A DNA stretch of 64,000 bases, taken from assembly GCF_009617875.1 (NCBI RefSeq), contig NZ_BLAV01000001.1, forward strand, positions 3,472,001 to 3,536,000, read 5' to 3'. Positions within the stretch are counted from its first letter, which is position 1; each line of letters begins with the position of its first letter. A program made the position numbers and the translations under genes. Of the stretch, positions 20,799-31,085 are shown one piece after another. Below the pieces are notes generated by a model. It worked only from the letters and a program-made list of their open reading frames with translations. It was not told the origin of the DNA and searched no databases. The stretch comes from Prolixibacter sp. NT017. Lineage in GTDB: Bacteria > Bacteroidota > Bacteroidia > Bacteroidales > Prolixibacteraceae.

Positions 20799-22724
20799 TC
20801 AGTCTTGTTTTTCTTCCGCGATAGCTCCCTCTCCTTTCTGAATGGGAATGTAACGCAATGATGGCGACTCGATGAGTTCACCCAAGCCTAACTTGGGCCA
20901 CATCTCATCCACTTTCCGGATGGTTTCCATGGAAGAGACCACCGGATTGGGCCAGTCGCGCTTGAAGTTATCCAATGAGCCGGATTTCCGGGTTCCGTCA
21001 AGTACCAGGTGAGAAACTTCGCCTTCGTTTTCGGCTTCAAAAATCTGTGAGTCGCGCTTGGGATCAATATTTCCGGTAACATACCATCCCACAGAATTCA
21101 TGTCATGAATGTCGAGCTCTTCATCAACAATGGCAATGAATTTAACGCCTTTAAAGGCAGCATGTGCAGCCAGCTTTTTGCCGAGCGATTTGACCAAACC
21201 CGGTTCATTTTTCTTCACCGACACAACAACAAACGAAATGCCTACATCAAGCAAGTTGGCATTGATATCGTGTGTTTCCGGAATCTCCTTTTTTATGTTT
21301 TCCACAGAAATTTCGGAACTCTTCGGGACCTGGTAATTGGTCTGTTCGGTGTACAGCTCCTCTTCGTATTTATGGGTGGCATCGAGGCCCATTTTGGAGC
21401 CATAAGCAAATTTGGAAGAGGAATGATCTAGCACATCCATCGGCCCCTGCGTGAAATAAATATCATACGCCGGATCGACGACCTGCGAAACTAATCTGGC
21501 GATTTCCGGGTAGTTATGAATATCGGTTTGCCCATCGGCTACAATCATCACTTTGTTGAACATCATCTGACCGGCGCCCCACATGGCATTCATTACTTTG
21601 GCTGCCTGACCGGCAAATGTCTTATCAATTTTCGAGATAGTTAGGTTATGCGCAACTCCGGCCGGAGGTAATTCCATGTCTTCCATTTCCGGAATCATGG
21701 TAAGCTTCATCGGGCTCAGAAAAATTCGTTCGGTTGCCCGACCAATGTAAGCATCTTCCTGCGGCGGAATTCCCACAATCGTAGCCGGATAAACAGCATC
21801 CTTTCGGTGAGTAATACACGTTACGTGGAAACGGGGGTACCAGTCGGCCAAAGAATAAAAACCGGTATGATCGCCAAAGGGACCTTCCCAGATAAAATCT
21901 TCTTCTGGATCGACATACCCCTCGATGACAAAATCGGCGTTAGAAGGAACTTCGAGATCGTTGGTAATGCATTTTACCAGCTCCACTCTTTTCTTCCTCA
22001 AAAAGCCCGCTAACAGGTACTCATCGATGTTATCGGGCAGCGGAGCCGTGGCAGCATAGGTATAAGCCGGATCGCCGCCCAAAACAACTGAAATGGGCAT
22101 GCGTTCGCTGCGTTTCTTGTATTCGTTGAAATGACGCGCCCCAGTTTTGTGCTTGTGCCAATGCATACCGGTCAGTTCGGGACCAAAGACCTGCATGCGG
22201 TACATTCCCACATTCCGAACACCGGTTTCCGGATCGCGGGTCACGACACACGGCAAAGTAACAAAGGGACCGCCATCAGCCGGCCAACAAGTCAGTATAG
22301 GCAACTTGCCCATGTCCGGCTCTTTCATTATCACTTCCTGGCATTTCCCTTTTCCGGATACGGATTTGGGCATCCATGAAGAAATCTGTCCCAGCATGGG
22401 GAGCATTCGTAATTTCTCCATCAAGCCGGCTTTAGGGCTCACCAGCTTCTTAAAGAGGTCTTCGATTTCGTCACCAATAGCATTTAGGTTATCGGCTCCC
22501 AATGCCAGGGCCATTCGCTCGTTCGAACCAAAAGCGTTGATCAGAACCGGAAAATCAGTTCCTGTGTTTTCAAACAGCAGTGACTTTCCGCCTCCGGGAG
22601 ACTTAGACACGCGGTCCACAATCTCGGGTATTTCCAATACCGGATCTACATATTCACCAATTCTGATCAACTCTCCTTTTTGCTCTAAAAGCTCGATATA
22701 CTCGCGAATTCCCTGAAATGCCAT
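20799..22724 (-). CDS. UbiD-family prenylated-FMN decarboxylase (menaquinone-type)
   Basis: UbiD enzymes remove or add carboxyl groups on aromatic or alkenyl acids with prenylated FMN. The 641-residue protein (ATG at 22724; an upstream TTG is unlikely) has the family motif EGPFGDHTGFY (about residues 280-290) and the surrounding IVGIPPQEDAYIG region. Close Bacteroidota relatives are usually annotated as menaquinone-biosynthesis decarboxylases, which suggests a role in quinone synthesis, but no men or mqn gene and no UbiX partner is nearby. The gene follows citrate synthase on the same strand but is separated from it by a terminator. Confidence 0.85.
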   Translation of the reverse strand: MAFQGIREYIELLEQKGELIRIGEYVDPVLEIPEIVDRVSKSPGGGKSLLFENTGTDFPVLINAFGSNERMALALGADNLNAIGDEIEDLFKKLVSPKAGLMEKLRMLPMLGQISSWMPKSVSGKGKCQEVIMKEPDMGKLPILTCWPADGGPFVTLPCVVTRDPETGVRNVGMYRMQVFGPELTGMHWHKHKTGARHFNEYKKRSERMPISVVLGGDPAYTYAATAPLPDNIDEYLLAGFLRKKRVELVKCITNDLEVPSNADFVIEGYVDPEEDFIWEGPFGDHTGFYSLADWYPRFHVTCITHRKDAVYPATIVGIPPQEDAYIGRATERIFLSPMKLTMIPEMEDMELPPAGVAHNLTISKIDKTFAGQAAKVMNAMWGAGQMMFNKVMIVADGQTDIHNYPEIARLVSQVVDPAYDIYFTQGPMDVLDHSSSKFAYGSKMGLDATHKYEEELYTEQTNYQVPKSSEISVENIKKEIPETHDINANLLDVGISFVVVSVKKNEPGLVKSLGKKLAAHAAFKGVKFIAIVDEELDIHDMNSVGWYVTGNIDPKRDSQIFEAENEGEVSHLVLDGTRKSGSLDNFKRDWPNPVVSSMETIRKVDEMWPKLGLGELIESPSLRYIPIQKGEGAIAEEKQD

Positions 22725-22739
22725 TCTCAAAAATTTTGG

Positions 22740-22771
22740 TATAAAAATAGGGGGATTTTACCAATCCCCCA
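22740..22771 (-). terminator. Terminator after citrate synthase gene
   Basis: GGGGGATT (22750-22757) pairs with AATCCCCC (22763-22770); on the minus strand the hairpin is followed by TATTTTT. It lies 27 bases past the citrate synthase stop and just upstream of the UbiD-family ATG. Confidence 0.75.
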
Positions 22772-22797
22772 TCTTTTCGTATAAACAATCAATATTA

Positions 22798-24111
22798 TCA
22801 GATACCCGCCTGCTCTCTGAACCACTTCAACGGCTGCGATTTCGGGCGCTCAATGGGCAATCCGTACATGCGGTCCCAAATGAGTTGTGCCAGTACACCT
22901 AAGGCACGGCTGACACCAAACATCACAGTGTAGAAGAAATATTCATCGATACCGTAATGCTGCAGAAGCGAACCGGAATAGGCATCTACGTTCGGCCATG
23001 GATTTTTCACTTTACCCAATGACTGCAATACCGGAGGCACTACTTCGTACAGGCAGTTCACCACATCGACCATGTGGTCATCTTTCACATATTTCTCAGC
23101 GAACTTCTTCTGTGCTACATAACGGGGATCGGTAACCCGAAGGACAGCATGTCCAAATCCTGGGATTACTTTACCTTCCGAGATGTAGTTTTTCACATAA
23201 TTCGCAATTTTTTCTTTCTCTTCATCAGCACATCCGCACGGGCCAATTTCATCGAGCATACCCTTAATCCAGCGAATTACTTCCTGGTTGGCATAACCGT
23301 GCAACGGACCTGCCAATCCGGTCATACCGGCTGCATATGCGTAAAATGGGTTACTCAGTGCAGAAGACACGAGGTGAGTTGTGTGAGCTGATACATTTCC
23401 TCCTTCGTGATCGGCGTGGAGGAAAAGATACATGCGGAACAGTCGATACACTTCCTCGCTGTCGTATCCCATCATGTGTGCAAAATTAGCTGCCCAGTCG
23501 AGTTTCGGATCCGGCGGAATAACGTCTCCTCCGTGGAAATTGCGACGGTAAATATAGGCTGCAATGGTCGGCAGCTGCGCAATCAGGTTCATAACGTCTT
23601 CATAGGTCGTCACCCAGTATTCATCTTTCGGGACGCCTTCACGGTAGGCTTTCTGGAACAGAGATTCTGTGGCCATGGCCAGAATACCTGTACTGAACTG
23701 CGTCATCGGTTTACTGGTGGGTGGCAGCGCATTGATTACGTCGAATACGTGCCCCGGAACCTTGTTACGTTTGGTCCATTCGTTTGTTAAATACTGAACA
23801 TCTTCAGTTGTTGGCAGCTCGTCCAGTAACATCAAATAAAATAAGCCCTCGGGCAATGGTTCTCCTTCCGGATTTAGTTTGGGAAGCTTCTCCTGCAATT
23901 CGGGGATCGAATAGCCCCGGAAACGAATGCCGTTTTCCGGATCCAGCTTCGAAGTAACAGTGAGCAAACTTGTAACGCCTTTCATGCCCGTCAGCACCTG
24001 GCCCATCGAAACGGTGTCGAGCTGCAGATCACCGTACTCTTTTACCAGCTTTTTTACAATTTGTCTCTCCTGCTCTCCCTTCTTCAGGAGTTTTTCCTTG
24101 ATATAGTCCAT
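22798..24111 (-). CDS. gltA: Citrate synthase (mitochondrial-like, si-type)
   Basis: Citrate synthase condenses acetyl-CoA with oxaloacetate in the TCA cycle. The 437-residue protein contains HADHEGGNVSAHTTHLV with the first catalytic His, GLAGPLHGYANQEV, PGFGHAVLRVTDPRY with the second His, and PNVDAYSGSLLQHYG with the catalytic Asp. These segments match the animal mitochondrial enzyme far more closely than the hexameric, NADH-inhibited E. coli GltA, a trait known for several Bacteroidota. No other TCA gene is adjacent. Confidence 0.95.
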   Translation of the reverse strand: MDYIKEKLLKKGEQERQIVKKLVKEYGDLQLDTVSMGQVLTGMKGVTSLLTVTSKLDPENGIRFRGYSIPELQEKLPKLNPEGEPLPEGLFYLMLLDELPTTEDVQYLTNEWTKRNKVPGHVFDVINALPPTSKPMTQFSTGILAMATESLFQKAYREGVPKDEYWVTTYEDVMNLIAQLPTIAAYIYRRNFHGGDVIPPDPKLDWAANFAHMMGYDSEEVYRLFRMYLFLHADHEGGNVSAHTTHLVSSALSNPFYAYAAGMTGLAGPLHGYANQEVIRWIKGMLDEIGPCGCADEEKEKIANYVKNYISEGKVIPGFGHAVLRVTDPRYVAQKKFAEKYVKDDHMVDVVNCLYEVVPPVLQSLGKVKNPWPNVDAYSGSLLQHYGIDEYFFYTVMFGVSRALGVLAQLIWDRMYGLPIERPKSQPLKWFREQAGI

Positions 24112-24263
24112 AGTAATAGGTGTTGAGTTGTTCTCAAATCTAATTAATTTATTTAAATATTCTCATATTTCAAACCCTGTCAATTCAATATCATAACAAA
24201 AAAAAACGTTAAAAGGTTGATAGATTTAGCGCGCATTCTAACATAAATCTACCCGCATAAAAC

Positions 24264-24299
24264 AAAAAAAGGGGAAGCAAAAATGCCTCCCCTTTTTTG
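24264..24299 (-). terminator. Terminator of the ribosomal super-operon
   Basis: AAAAAAAGGGGAAGC (24264-24278) pairs with GCCTCCCCTTTTTT (24285-24298) apart from one mismatch; on the minus strand the hairpin ends in a T run. It starts 21 bases after the rplQ stop. Confidence 0.9.
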
Positions 24300-24319
24300 A
24301 GTGTAGAATGTTGTATCGA

Positions 24320-24934
24320 TTATTCAGCCTTTTCTTCGTTTTCGTCAGACTGATCATCAGATTTATCTTCAGCTTTCGGCTCTTCAGCTGCCTTTTCTTC
24401 CGATACCTCGTCAGCCTTAACAGCTTCTTCTTTGGTATCAGCTTCCGGTGCAGCTTTGGTCTCTTCCTTGGCAGCAGGTTTCTCTGCGACAGGTTTTTCA
24501 CTGCTTTTCTTTTTGGAACCACCCCTTCTCGAACGAGTTTTCTTAGGAGCTTCTTCCTTCGCAGCCAACATGTTTTCGTTGTAGTCCACCAGCTCGATGA
24601 TACACATCTCTGCGTTATCACCTAAACGGTTACCAGTTTTCAGAATGCGGGTATATCCTCCCGGACGCTCACCCACTTTCACAATAACTTCGCGGAACAA
24701 CTCATTAACAGCTGTTTTACTGCGCAATGAACGGAATGCCATACGACGGTTGTGCGTAGTATCGTCTTTTGCCTTGGTGATGATAGGCTCAACGAACGAG
24801 CGCAACGACTTAGCCTTAGCAACAGTAGTACTGATTCGTTTGTGCAGGATCAGGGAGTTGGCCATGTTAGACAACATCGCCTTCCGGTGAGAGCTAGTCC
24901 TGCCTAAATGATTGAATCCTTTATTATGTCTCAT
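24320..24934 (-). CDS. rplQ: 50S ribosomal protein bL17 with long charged tail
   Basis: Residues 1-120 are a normal bL17 (start [20 protein letters not shown]), which sits near the peptide exit region of the large subunit. Residues about 125-204 are an added low-complexity tail of Lys, Glu, Ala and Asp, first basic ([13 protein letters not shown]) and then strongly acidic. Such tails are seen in Bacteroidota bL17 but have no known role. It is the last gene of the super-operon, 6 bases after rpoA, and a terminator follows. Confidence 0.97.
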   Translation of the reverse strand: MRHNKGFNHLGRTSSHRKAMLSNMANSLILHKRISTTVAKAKSLRSFVEPIITKAKDDTTHNRRMAFRSLRSKTAVNELFREVIVKVGERPGGYTRILKTGNRLGDNAEMCIIELVDYNENMLAAKEEAPKKTRSRRGGSKKKSSEKPVAEKPAAKEETKAAPEADTKEEAVKADEVSEEKAAEEPKAEDKSDDQSDENEEKAE

Positions 24935-24940
24935 TGTTTA

Positions 24941-25933
24941 TTATTCCTTGTCTAATTTATACTTACCGATGTCCATCCCAAAGTTCAGACTCATACCAAC
25001 AAGTAAATCATCAAGTTCGGTAAGCGACTTTTTACCAAAGTTGCGGAACTTGAGCAGATCATTCCTGTTGTACTGAACCAAGTCGCCAAGGGTATCCACA
25101 TCGGCAGCTTTCAAGCAGTTGAGAGCACGTACCGACAGATCCAGGTCGACTAGTTTGGTCTTCAGGAGCTGACGCATGTGAAGTACTTCTTCATCAAATT
25201 CTTCATTTGCAAATTTCTCGTCGGAGTCAAGCGTAATCTTCTCATCAGAGAAAAGCATGAAGTGGTAAATCAGAATTTTAGCAGCTTCCTTCAGTGCATC
25301 TTTGGGATGAATTGAGCCATCGGTTTTGATATCAAGAACCAATTTCTCATAGTCGGTCTTCTGCTCTACACGGTAGTTCTCAACCGAATATTTTACATTC
25401 TTGATAGGTGTAAAGATGGAATCGATAGGAATCACACCGAATTCTTCTTCAACGGGTTTGTTCTCAACACTCGGAACATATCCGCGTCCCTTTTCGATGG
25501 TCAGTTCAATCTGAAGCTTCACTTCGGGCTCCATATTGCAAATAACCAACTCGGGATTCAGCACGCGGAAACCGGTGATAAAGTTGTTGATATCACCTGC
25601 CTTGAATTGCTCCTGGCCGAATAAGGTAACCGTTACCTTCTCCGTTTCGAAGTCTTCCACTTCCTTTTTGAACCGAATCTGCTTCAGGTTCAGGATCATC
25701 TCAGTAACATCTTCGATGACTCCGGGAATGGTAGAAAATTCGTGCTCTACCCCTTCGATTTTGATTGTGGTAATAGCGTATCCTTCCAAAGATGATAACA
25801 GAATCCTCCGCAATGCGTTACCGATGGTAATACCATAACCAGGTTCCAGCGGACGAAATTCGAACTTGCCGAATTTGTCATCGGATTCAACCATTATCAC
25901 TTTATCGGGCTTCTGGAAAGCTAAAATTGCCAT
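24941..25933 (-). CDS. rpoA: RNA polymerase alpha subunit
   Basis: The 330-residue protein has the assembly domain (about 1-230; [12 protein letters not shown] near residue 42 is a family hallmark) and the carboxyl DNA- and activator-binding domain (about 255-320) with [20 protein letters not shown]. The linker is acidic ([12 protein letters not shown]). It lies between rpsD and rplQ as in the alpha operon of most bacteria. Confidence 0.98.
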   Translation of the reverse strand: MAILAFQKPDKVIMVESDDKFGKFEFRPLEPGYGITIGNALRRILLSSLEGYAITTIKIEGVEHEFSTIPGVIEDVTEMILNLKQIRFKKEVEDFETEKVTVTLFGQEQFKAGDINNFITGFRVLNPELVICNMEPEVKLQIELTIEKGRGYVPSVENKPVEEEFGVIPIDSIFTPIKNVKYSVENYRVEQKTDYEKLVLDIKTDGSIHPKDALKEAAKILIYHFMLFSDEKITLDSDEKFANEEFDEEVLHMRQLLKTKLVDLDLSVRALNCLKAADVDTLGDLVQYNRNDLLKFRNFGKKSLTELDDLLVGMSLNFGMDIGKYKLDKE

Positions 25934-25950
25934 AAACCTTAAATTAATTT

Positions 25951-26559
25951 TTATTTCGAATACAACTCTACGATAAGCTGCTCCTTGATATTTTCAGGAA
26001 TCTCTTCCCGTTCGGGAACATTCAGGAACTTACCAGTCTTAGCTTCCCCATCCCACTCAATCCAGGGATATTTGTTATGACGTTGCGAAGACAATGAATC
26101 GGTAACTACTTCAAGCGATTTCGATTTTTCGCGAACACCGATAACATCACCCGGACGTACACTGTACGACGGGATATTTACCACATTGTTGTTCACCACG
26201 ATGTGTTTGTGGCCTACCAACTGACGCGCAGCTGCACGAGTGGGAGCAATTCCTAAACGGAATACTACGTTATCGAGACGACTCTCGAGAAGCTGAAGTA
26301 ATACGGTACCGGTAACTCCTTTATGTGACGCCGCCTTCTTGAAAAGGTTGCGGAACTGTTTCTCAAGGACACCGTAAGTATACTTAACTTTTTGTTTTTC
26401 TTTAAGCTGGGTTCCGTATTCGGACACCTTCCGGCGGCGACGGTTGTTTCCGTGCATTCCCGGAGGGTAATTCTTGTGCTCAAATGCTTTATCGGGCCCG
26501 AAAATGGGTTCGCCAAATTTTCGTGCGATCTTAGTTTGTGGTCCTGTATATCTTGCCAT
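25951..26559 (-). CDS. rpsD: 30S ribosomal protein uS4
   Basis: The 202-residue primary 16S rRNA-binding protein starts [20 protein letters not shown] and contains the S4 RNA-binding domain ([20 protein letters not shown], about 93-112). The N-terminal zinc cysteines of some S4 proteins are absent. In other bacteria S4 represses its own operon by binding the leader; no such structure was sought successfully here. Confidence 0.98.
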   Translation of the reverse strand: MARYTGPQTKIARKFGEPIFGPDKAFEHKNYPPGMHGNNRRRRKVSEYGTQLKEKQKVKYTYGVLEKQFRNLFKKAASHKGVTGTVLLQLLESRLDNVVFRLGIAPTRAAARQLVGHKHIVVNNNVVNIPSYSVRPGDVIGVREKSKSLEVVTDSLSSQRHNKYPWIEWDGEAKTGKFLNVPEREEIPENIKEQLIVELYSK

Positions 26560-26586
26560 TATTTTCTTCTTTTAAATCTTCAAAAA

Positions 26587-26976
26587 TTAGACACGACGAC
26601 GTTTCGGAGGGCGGCAACCATTGTGTGGCAGCGGAGTAACGTCAACAATCTCGGTAACCTGGATACCTACGTTCGCGATAGCACGAATAGCTGATTCGCG
26701 TCCGTTACCCGGTCCCTTAACGTATACCTTTACCTTCCGTAATCCAAGATCATAAGCAGTTTTTGCGCACTCTTCCGATGCAGTCTGTGCTGCATAAGGT
26801 GTATTTTTCTTTGATCCGCGGAATCCTTTTTTTCCAGCCGAAGACCAGCTAATAACCTCTCCGTTATTGTTGGTCATCGAAATAATGATGTTATTGAAAG
26901 AAGAGTGTACGTGAGCCTGTCCCACAGCCTCTACGTTTACTACTCTTTTTTTCGAACTTCCAGACTTCTTTGCCAT
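26587..26976 (-). CDS. rpsK: 30S ribosomal protein uS11
   Basis: The 129-residue platform protein ends in [12 protein letters not shown], the conserved uS11 tail, and contains [14 protein letters not shown] (about 86-99). It lies 12 bases after rpsM and 27 before rpsD. Confidence 0.98.
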   Translation of the reverse strand: MAKKSGSSKKRVVNVEAVGQAHVHSSFNNIIISMTNNNGEVISWSSAGKKGFRGSKKNTPYAAQTASEECAKTAYDLGLRKVKVYVKGPGNGRESAIRAIANVGIQVTEIVDVTPLPHNGCRPPKRRRV

Positions 26977-26988
26977 ATCTACTTAAAA

Positions 26989-27366
26989 TTATTTAGTAGC
27001 TTTCTTCTTGTTAGCAACCGTTTTTCTTTTTCCTTTACGGGTTCTGGCGTTGTTTTTGGTGCTCTGACCACGTACCGGAAGGCCAATACGGTGGCGAATG
27101 CCACGATAGCAACCGATATCCATCAGTCGTTTAATGTTCAGCTGATATTCGGAGCGCAGTTCACCTTCAACTTTGTATTTTTCATTGATCACTTTGCGAA
27201 TAGCAGCGAACTGGCTATCGTCCCAGTCCTTTACCTTGACCTCTTTGTCAACTCCAGCCTGCTCGAGAATCTGCTGTGCACGGCTGCGACCGATACCAAA
27301 GATATAGGTCAGGGCAATTTCACCTCTTTTATTGTTCGGTATATCTACACCAACTATACGAGCCAT
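26989..27366 (-). CDS. rpsM: 30S ribosomal protein uS13
   Basis: The 125-residue head protein contacts the P-site tRNA and the large subunit. It starts [20 protein letters not shown] and has the conserved [17 protein letters not shown] segment (about 85-101) and a basic tail. Confidence 0.98.
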   Translation of the reverse strand: MARIVGVDIPNNKRGEIALTYIFGIGRSRAQQILEQAGVDKEVKVKDWDDSQFAAIRKVINEKYKVEGELRSEYQLNIKRLMDIGCYRGIRHRIGLPVRGQSTKNNARTRKGKRKTVANKKKATK

Positions 27367-27405
27367 ATTATTAACGAATTAAAAAATCCTTACAAAATTA
27401 ATACA

Positions 27406-27522
27406 TTATCCCTGACGTTGCTTGAACTTCGGGTTTTTTTTGTTAATAACGTAGAGACGACCTTTACGCCGAACGATTTTGCAATCGGCACTACGTTTTT
27501 TGATAGATACTCTTACTTTCAT
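27406..27522 (-). CDS. rpmJ: 50S ribosomal protein bL36, zinc-free form
   Basis: The 38-residue protein starts [20 protein letters not shown] and ends NPKFKQRQG. Of the four zinc ligands of classical bL36 (Cys, Cys, Cys, His) only Cys14 remains; the others are Ser11, a non-Cys residue in the YVINKKN segment, and Phe where His is expected. This is the zinc-independent type. It lies between infA and rpsM, its standard place. Confidence 0.96.
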   Translation of the reverse strand: MKVRVSIKKRSADCKIVRRKGRLYVINKKNPKFKQRQG

Positions 27523-27533
27523 TTTTCTGCGCT

Positions 27534-27755
27534 TTAATTTTTATATCTGAAAGTGATCCTTCCCTTAGTAAGGTCGTATGGAGACATCTCAACTTTTACT
27601 TTGTCACCAGGTAAAATCTTTATATAGTGCATCCGCATCTTGCCCGAAATGTGAGCTGTGATTACGTGACCATTTTGTAATTCTACCCTAAACATCGCGT
27701 TTGACAATGCTTCGATAATGGTTCCATCTTGTTCTATAGAAGGCTGTTTTGCCAT
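27534..27755 (-). CDS. infA: Translation initiation factor IF-1
   Basis: The 73-residue OB-fold protein binds the ribosomal A site during initiation. It has [20 protein letters not shown] (about 21-40) and [18 protein letters not shown] at the end. Its start overlaps the 3' end of map by 22 bases, which suggests translational coupling. Confidence 0.98.
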   Translation of the reverse strand: MAKQPSIEQDGTIIEALSNAMFRVELQNGHVITAHISGKMRMHYIKILPGDKVKVEMSPYDLTKGRITFRYKN

Positions 27756-28537
27756 AAAAAGTTGTTTTTTTTAATTGCTTCTTCTATAAAGTTAAAAGTT
27801 GAAAGTTTTTCAGCTTTCCCATCCCGTACCACAATGGTATGTTCATAGTGAGCTGACGATTCTCCATCTACTGTTTTAACGGTCCAACCATCGTCTTCGG
27901 TTACGACTCCGGGCTTACCCGAATTCAGCATCGGTTCGATAGCCAACACTATCCCACGCCTGAGCTTCACTCCACGCCCCTGTTTGCCGTAATTGGCAAC
28001 CGCTGGTTCCTCGTGAAGATTCCGCCCAATGCCATGCCCAACCAAATCTTTCACTATCGTAAAGTCATGTAGTTCGGCATGACGCTGGACAGCATGTCCT
28101 ATATCTCCGAGCCGGTTTCCTTCAATTGCCGCGGTTATGGCGTCCTCGAGCGAACGATAAGTTGCCCGGCATAAGGTTGTTTCACGTTCCGGAACATTTC
28201 CGACCATAAAGGTATAACATGAATCACCGTACCAGCCGTTTAAGAGTACACCACAATCTATGGAAACAATATCGCCGTCCTTTATTTTATATCCGGACGG
28301 AATACCGTGCACTACCGTGTTGTTCACAGAAGTGCAAAGGGTATTGGGATATCCCTGATACCCCAGAAAACCAGGCTTTCCGTTATTATTTCGAATGAAC
28401 GTTTCAGCTATCCGGTCCAACTCATTCGTTGTGATACCGGGTTGAATATATAGTGCTATTTCAGCTAATGTGCGACTTACAAGTAAGCAGCTTTCACGAA
28501 TGAGGTCGATTTCTTCATTGGTTTTGAAGTAAATCAT
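27734..28537 (-). CDS. map: Methionine aminopeptidase, type I
   Basis: The 267-residue metalloenzyme removes the initiator Met from new proteins. Metal ligands are visible: Asp in [15 protein letters not shown] (two Asp), His in [13 protein letters not shown], Glu in [10 protein letters not shown], and Glu in [11 protein letters not shown]. It lies between secY and infA, where adk is missing compared with E. coli or Bacillus arrangements. Confidence 0.97.
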   Translation of the reverse strand: MIYFKTNEEIDLIRESCLLVSRTLAEIALYIQPGITTNELDRIAETFIRNNNGKPGFLGYQGYPNTLCTSVNNTVVHGIPSGYKIKDGDIVSIDCGVLLNGWYGDSCYTFMVGNVPERETTLCRATYRSLEDAITAAIEGNRLGDIGHAVQRHAELHDFTIVKDLVGHGIGRNLHEEPAVANYGKQGRGVKLRRGIVLAIEPMLNSGKPGVVTEDDGWTVKTVDGESSAHYEHTIVVRDGKAEKLSTFNFIEEAIKKNNFLWQNSLL

Positions 28538-28548
28538 TCCCCTCCGCC

Positions 28549-29892
28549 TTATATTACAGAAGGACCGCCACCGGTACGTCCCTTGATACGACCACCTTTC
28601 AACAGGCCATCGTAGTGACGCATGAGCAGGTGACTTTCAATCTGCTGCAAGGTATCCAGAATAACTCCTACAAGAATCAACAGTGATGTACCGCCATAGA
28701 AGTGCGCAAACTGAGAGTTCACTCCCATCATCATTGCAAATGCAGGCAGAATCGTTACCAGTCCCAAAAAGATGGAACCCGGCAGTGTAATTCTTGACAT
28801 GATGGTATCCAAATATTCAGCCGTTCGTTTACCCGGTTTTACTCCCGGAATAAACCCGCCATTCTTTTTCATGTCCTCAGCCATTTGGACCGGATTAATG
28901 GTAATAGCGGTGTAGAAATAGGTGAATATGATTACCAGCATGAACTGGGTAAAATTATACCAGAATCCGGTATAGTTCGAGAATGCAGACACGAAGCCAC
29001 TCATTGATTCCGAACCGGAAAATCCGGCAATACTCATCGGTACGAACATGATCGCCTGGGCAAAGATGATAGGCATTACACCAGCAGCATTCACCTTCAG
29101 GGGAATGTACTGACGAACACCGCCGTACTGACGGTTACCTACAATCCGCTTTGCATACTGCACCGGTACTTTCCGGGTACCCTGTACCAACAGGATAGTC
29201 ACCATAAATACCAGGAACAACAATACAAACTCGACCAGGAACATCACCAGTCCTCCTCCCTGCTCTTCTAACCGGCTAACAAACTCGGCGAAGAGTGCGA
29301 AAGGCAGACGGGCAATAATACCAATCATGATAATCAGCGAAATACCATTACCAATTCCCTTATCGGTAATTCGTTCACCCAGCCACATGATAAACATGGA
29401 ACCGGCCGTCAGAATCACCGTCGAGGCAACGGTAAATGCAGCCCCTTTGATAGCGAAAGCTGTCTCGGGAAGCTGGTAGTGCAGGTTAGTCAGGTAAGCC
29501 GGAGCCTGAAACAACAGAATACCCACTGTCAAATAGCGGGTAATCTGATTAATTTTATTACGTCCGGATTCTCCTTCCTTCTGCAACTTCTGAAAATAAG
29601 GAACTGCGATACCCAAAAGCTGCACTACAATTGAAGCACTAATGTAAGGCATAATTCCCAATGCGAATACCGATGCATTGGAGAATGCCCCCCCGGAAAA
29701 CATGTTCAACAATCCTAACAGTCCTTCTGATGATTGCGCCTTCAGTGCACCGAGCTGCGCGGGGTCAATCCCCGGCAACGAGACGTATGAACCGAGTCGG
29801 TAAACCAACAGAAACAGAAAGGTAACAGTCAACCGGGATCTTAGATCCTCAATTTTGTAGATGTTCTTAAGGGTCTCGAATAACTTTTTCAT
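28549..29892 (-). CDS. secY: Protein translocase subunit SecY
   Basis: The 447-residue inner-membrane protein is the channel of the Sec translocon. It shows about ten hydrophobic spans, an N-terminal plug region (SLPGIDPAQLGAL, about 38-50), and the cytoplasmic loop GTRKVPVQYAKRIVG. It lies 5 bases after rplO, its usual neighbour in the spc operon. Confidence 0.98.
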   Translation of the reverse strand: MKKLFETLKNIYKIEDLRSRLTVTFLFLLVYRLGSYVSLPGIDPAQLGALKAQSSEGLLGLLNMFSGGAFSNASVFALGIMPYISASIVVQLLGIAVPYFQKLQKEGESGRNKINQITRYLTVGILLFQAPAYLTNLHYQLPETAFAIKGAAFTVASTVILTAGSMFIMWLGERITDKGIGNGISLIIMIGIIARLPFALFAEFVSRLEEQGGGLVMFLVEFVLLFLVFMVTILLVQGTRKVPVQYAKRIVGNRQYGGVRQYIPLKVNAAGVMPIIFAQAIMFVPMSIAGFSGSESMSGFVSAFSNYTGFWYNFTQFMLVIIFTYFYTAITINPVQMAEDMKKNGGFIPGVKPGKRTAEYLDTIMSRITLPGSIFLGLVTILPAFAMMMGVNSQFAHFYGGTSLLILVGVILDTLQQIESHLLMRHYDGLLKGGRIKGRTGGGPSVI

Positions 29893-29897
29893 TAGGT

Positions 29898-30344
29898 TCA
29901 GAGTATTTCAGTAGTTCCTTCTAATTTTTCGATTGCCTCTTTAGCGCTCTTTGAGAAAGCATGGGCTTTTACGTTGAGTTTTTTACTCAATTCACCGTTT
30001 CCGAGAATTTTCACCTTATCGTTTTTAGAGATAAATCCTGCGGCGATGAGCGTGTCAACGTCGATTGCTTCCAGGCCTTTATCGTCGGCTAATTTCTGCA
30101 AAACACTCAGGTTGATAGCTTTGTATTCAACCCGGTTCACATTTTTGAAACCGAACTTAGGCACAAGGCGCTGCAAAGGCATCTGTCCACCCTGGAATCC
30201 GATTTTACGTGAGTAACCGGAACGGGATTTGGCACCTTTGTGACCACGGGTTGATGTACCTCCTTTACCGGAGCCCTGACCACGGCCAATCCGCTTTTCG
30301 CTTTTGGTGGAACCTTTTGCAGGCTGTATGTTATGCAATTCCAT
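29898..30344 (-). CDS. rplO: 50S ribosomal protein uL15
   Basis: The 148-residue protein has the Gly/Arg-rich N-terminal extension GRGQGSGKGGTSTRGHKGA (about 20-38) and GGQMPLQRLVPKFGF (about 52-66), both family hallmarks. It binds 23S rRNA late in assembly. Confidence 0.98.
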   Translation of the reverse strand: MELHNIQPAKGSTKSEKRIGRGQGSGKGGTSTRGHKGAKSRSGYSRKIGFQGGQMPLQRLVPKFGFKNVNRVEYKAINLSVLQKLADDKGLEAIDVDTLIAAGFISKNDKVKILGNGELSKKLNVKAHAFSKSAKEAIEKLEGTTEIL

Positions 30345-30367
30345 ATCTGAAAAAAAGTTTTTTGTCG

Positions 30368-30547
30368 TTAAACTTCTTCAACCTTAACAAGGTGTTTCAG
30401 TTTGTTAACCATTCCCTGAATTTGCGGGGTAGCCTCATGCTCGATGGTCTGGTTGAGTTTTCTCAGTCCCAGGGCCACCAGGGTTTTCTTCTGAACCTTT
30501 GAAGCACCGATTCCGCTTTTCACCTGTGTAATTCGAATTTTTGCCAT
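30368..30547 (-). CDS. rpmD: 50S ribosomal protein uL30
   Basis: The 59-residue protein starts MAKIRITQVKSGIGASKVQK and has LRKLNQTIEHEATPQIQGM, the uL30 core. It sits between rpsE (17 bases) and rplO (23 bases) in the standard order. Confidence 0.97.
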   Translation of the reverse strand: MAKIRITQVKSGIGASKVQKKTLVALGLRKLNQTIEHEATPQIQGMVNKLKHLVKVEEV

Positions 30548-30564
30548 TTCTCTAGGTGTCTTTC

Positions 30565-31080
30565 TTAACCGTTAAACACTTTATCGAGGGTTACGCCACG
30601 ATGTTCAGCAACTGTGTAAGCATCGCGCATTTCGAGCAATGCATTGAACGTTGCTTTCACCAGATTGTGCGGGTTAGACGATCCTTTGGACTTAGCCAGG
30701 ATGTCGTGTACTCCAACACTCTCCAGTACGGCGCGCATAGCACCCCCTGCTTTTACCCCGGTACCCGAAGATGCCGGTTTCAGGAAAATTCGTGCACCAC
30801 CATACTTGGCGATTTGCTCGTGTGGAATGGTTCCGTTGATAACCGGAACCTTAACGAGATTTTTCTTTGCTGCATCAACACCTTTCGCGATGGCGGTGGT
30901 TACTTCACTGGCTTTACCAAGACCCCAGCCTACAATTCCGTCTTCGTTGCCAACAACGACGATAGCTGAAAAGCTGAATGTTCTACCACCTTTGGTGACT
31001 TTGGTGACACGGTTAATTGCTACTAACCGGTCTTTAAGGTCGAGATCGCTGGTTTTTACTTTTTTAATGTTCTTTGCCAT
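30565..31080 (-). CDS. rpsE: 30S ribosomal protein uS5
   Basis: The 171-residue protein at the mRNA entry of the small subunit has the double-stranded-RNA-like motif [18 protein letters not shown] (about 31-48) and [10 protein letters not shown]. The carboxyl half has the family fold with [15 protein letters not shown]. Confidence 0.98.
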   Translation of the reverse strand: MAKNIKKVKTSDLDLKDRLVAINRVTKVTKGGRTFSFSAIVVVGNEDGIVGWGLGKASEVTTAIAKGVDAAKKNLVKVPVINGTIPHEQIAKYGGARIFLKPASSGTGVKAGGAMRAVLESVGVHDILAKSKGSSNPHNLVKATFNALLEMRDAYTVAEHRGVTLDKVFNG

Positions 31081-31085
31081 AATGC

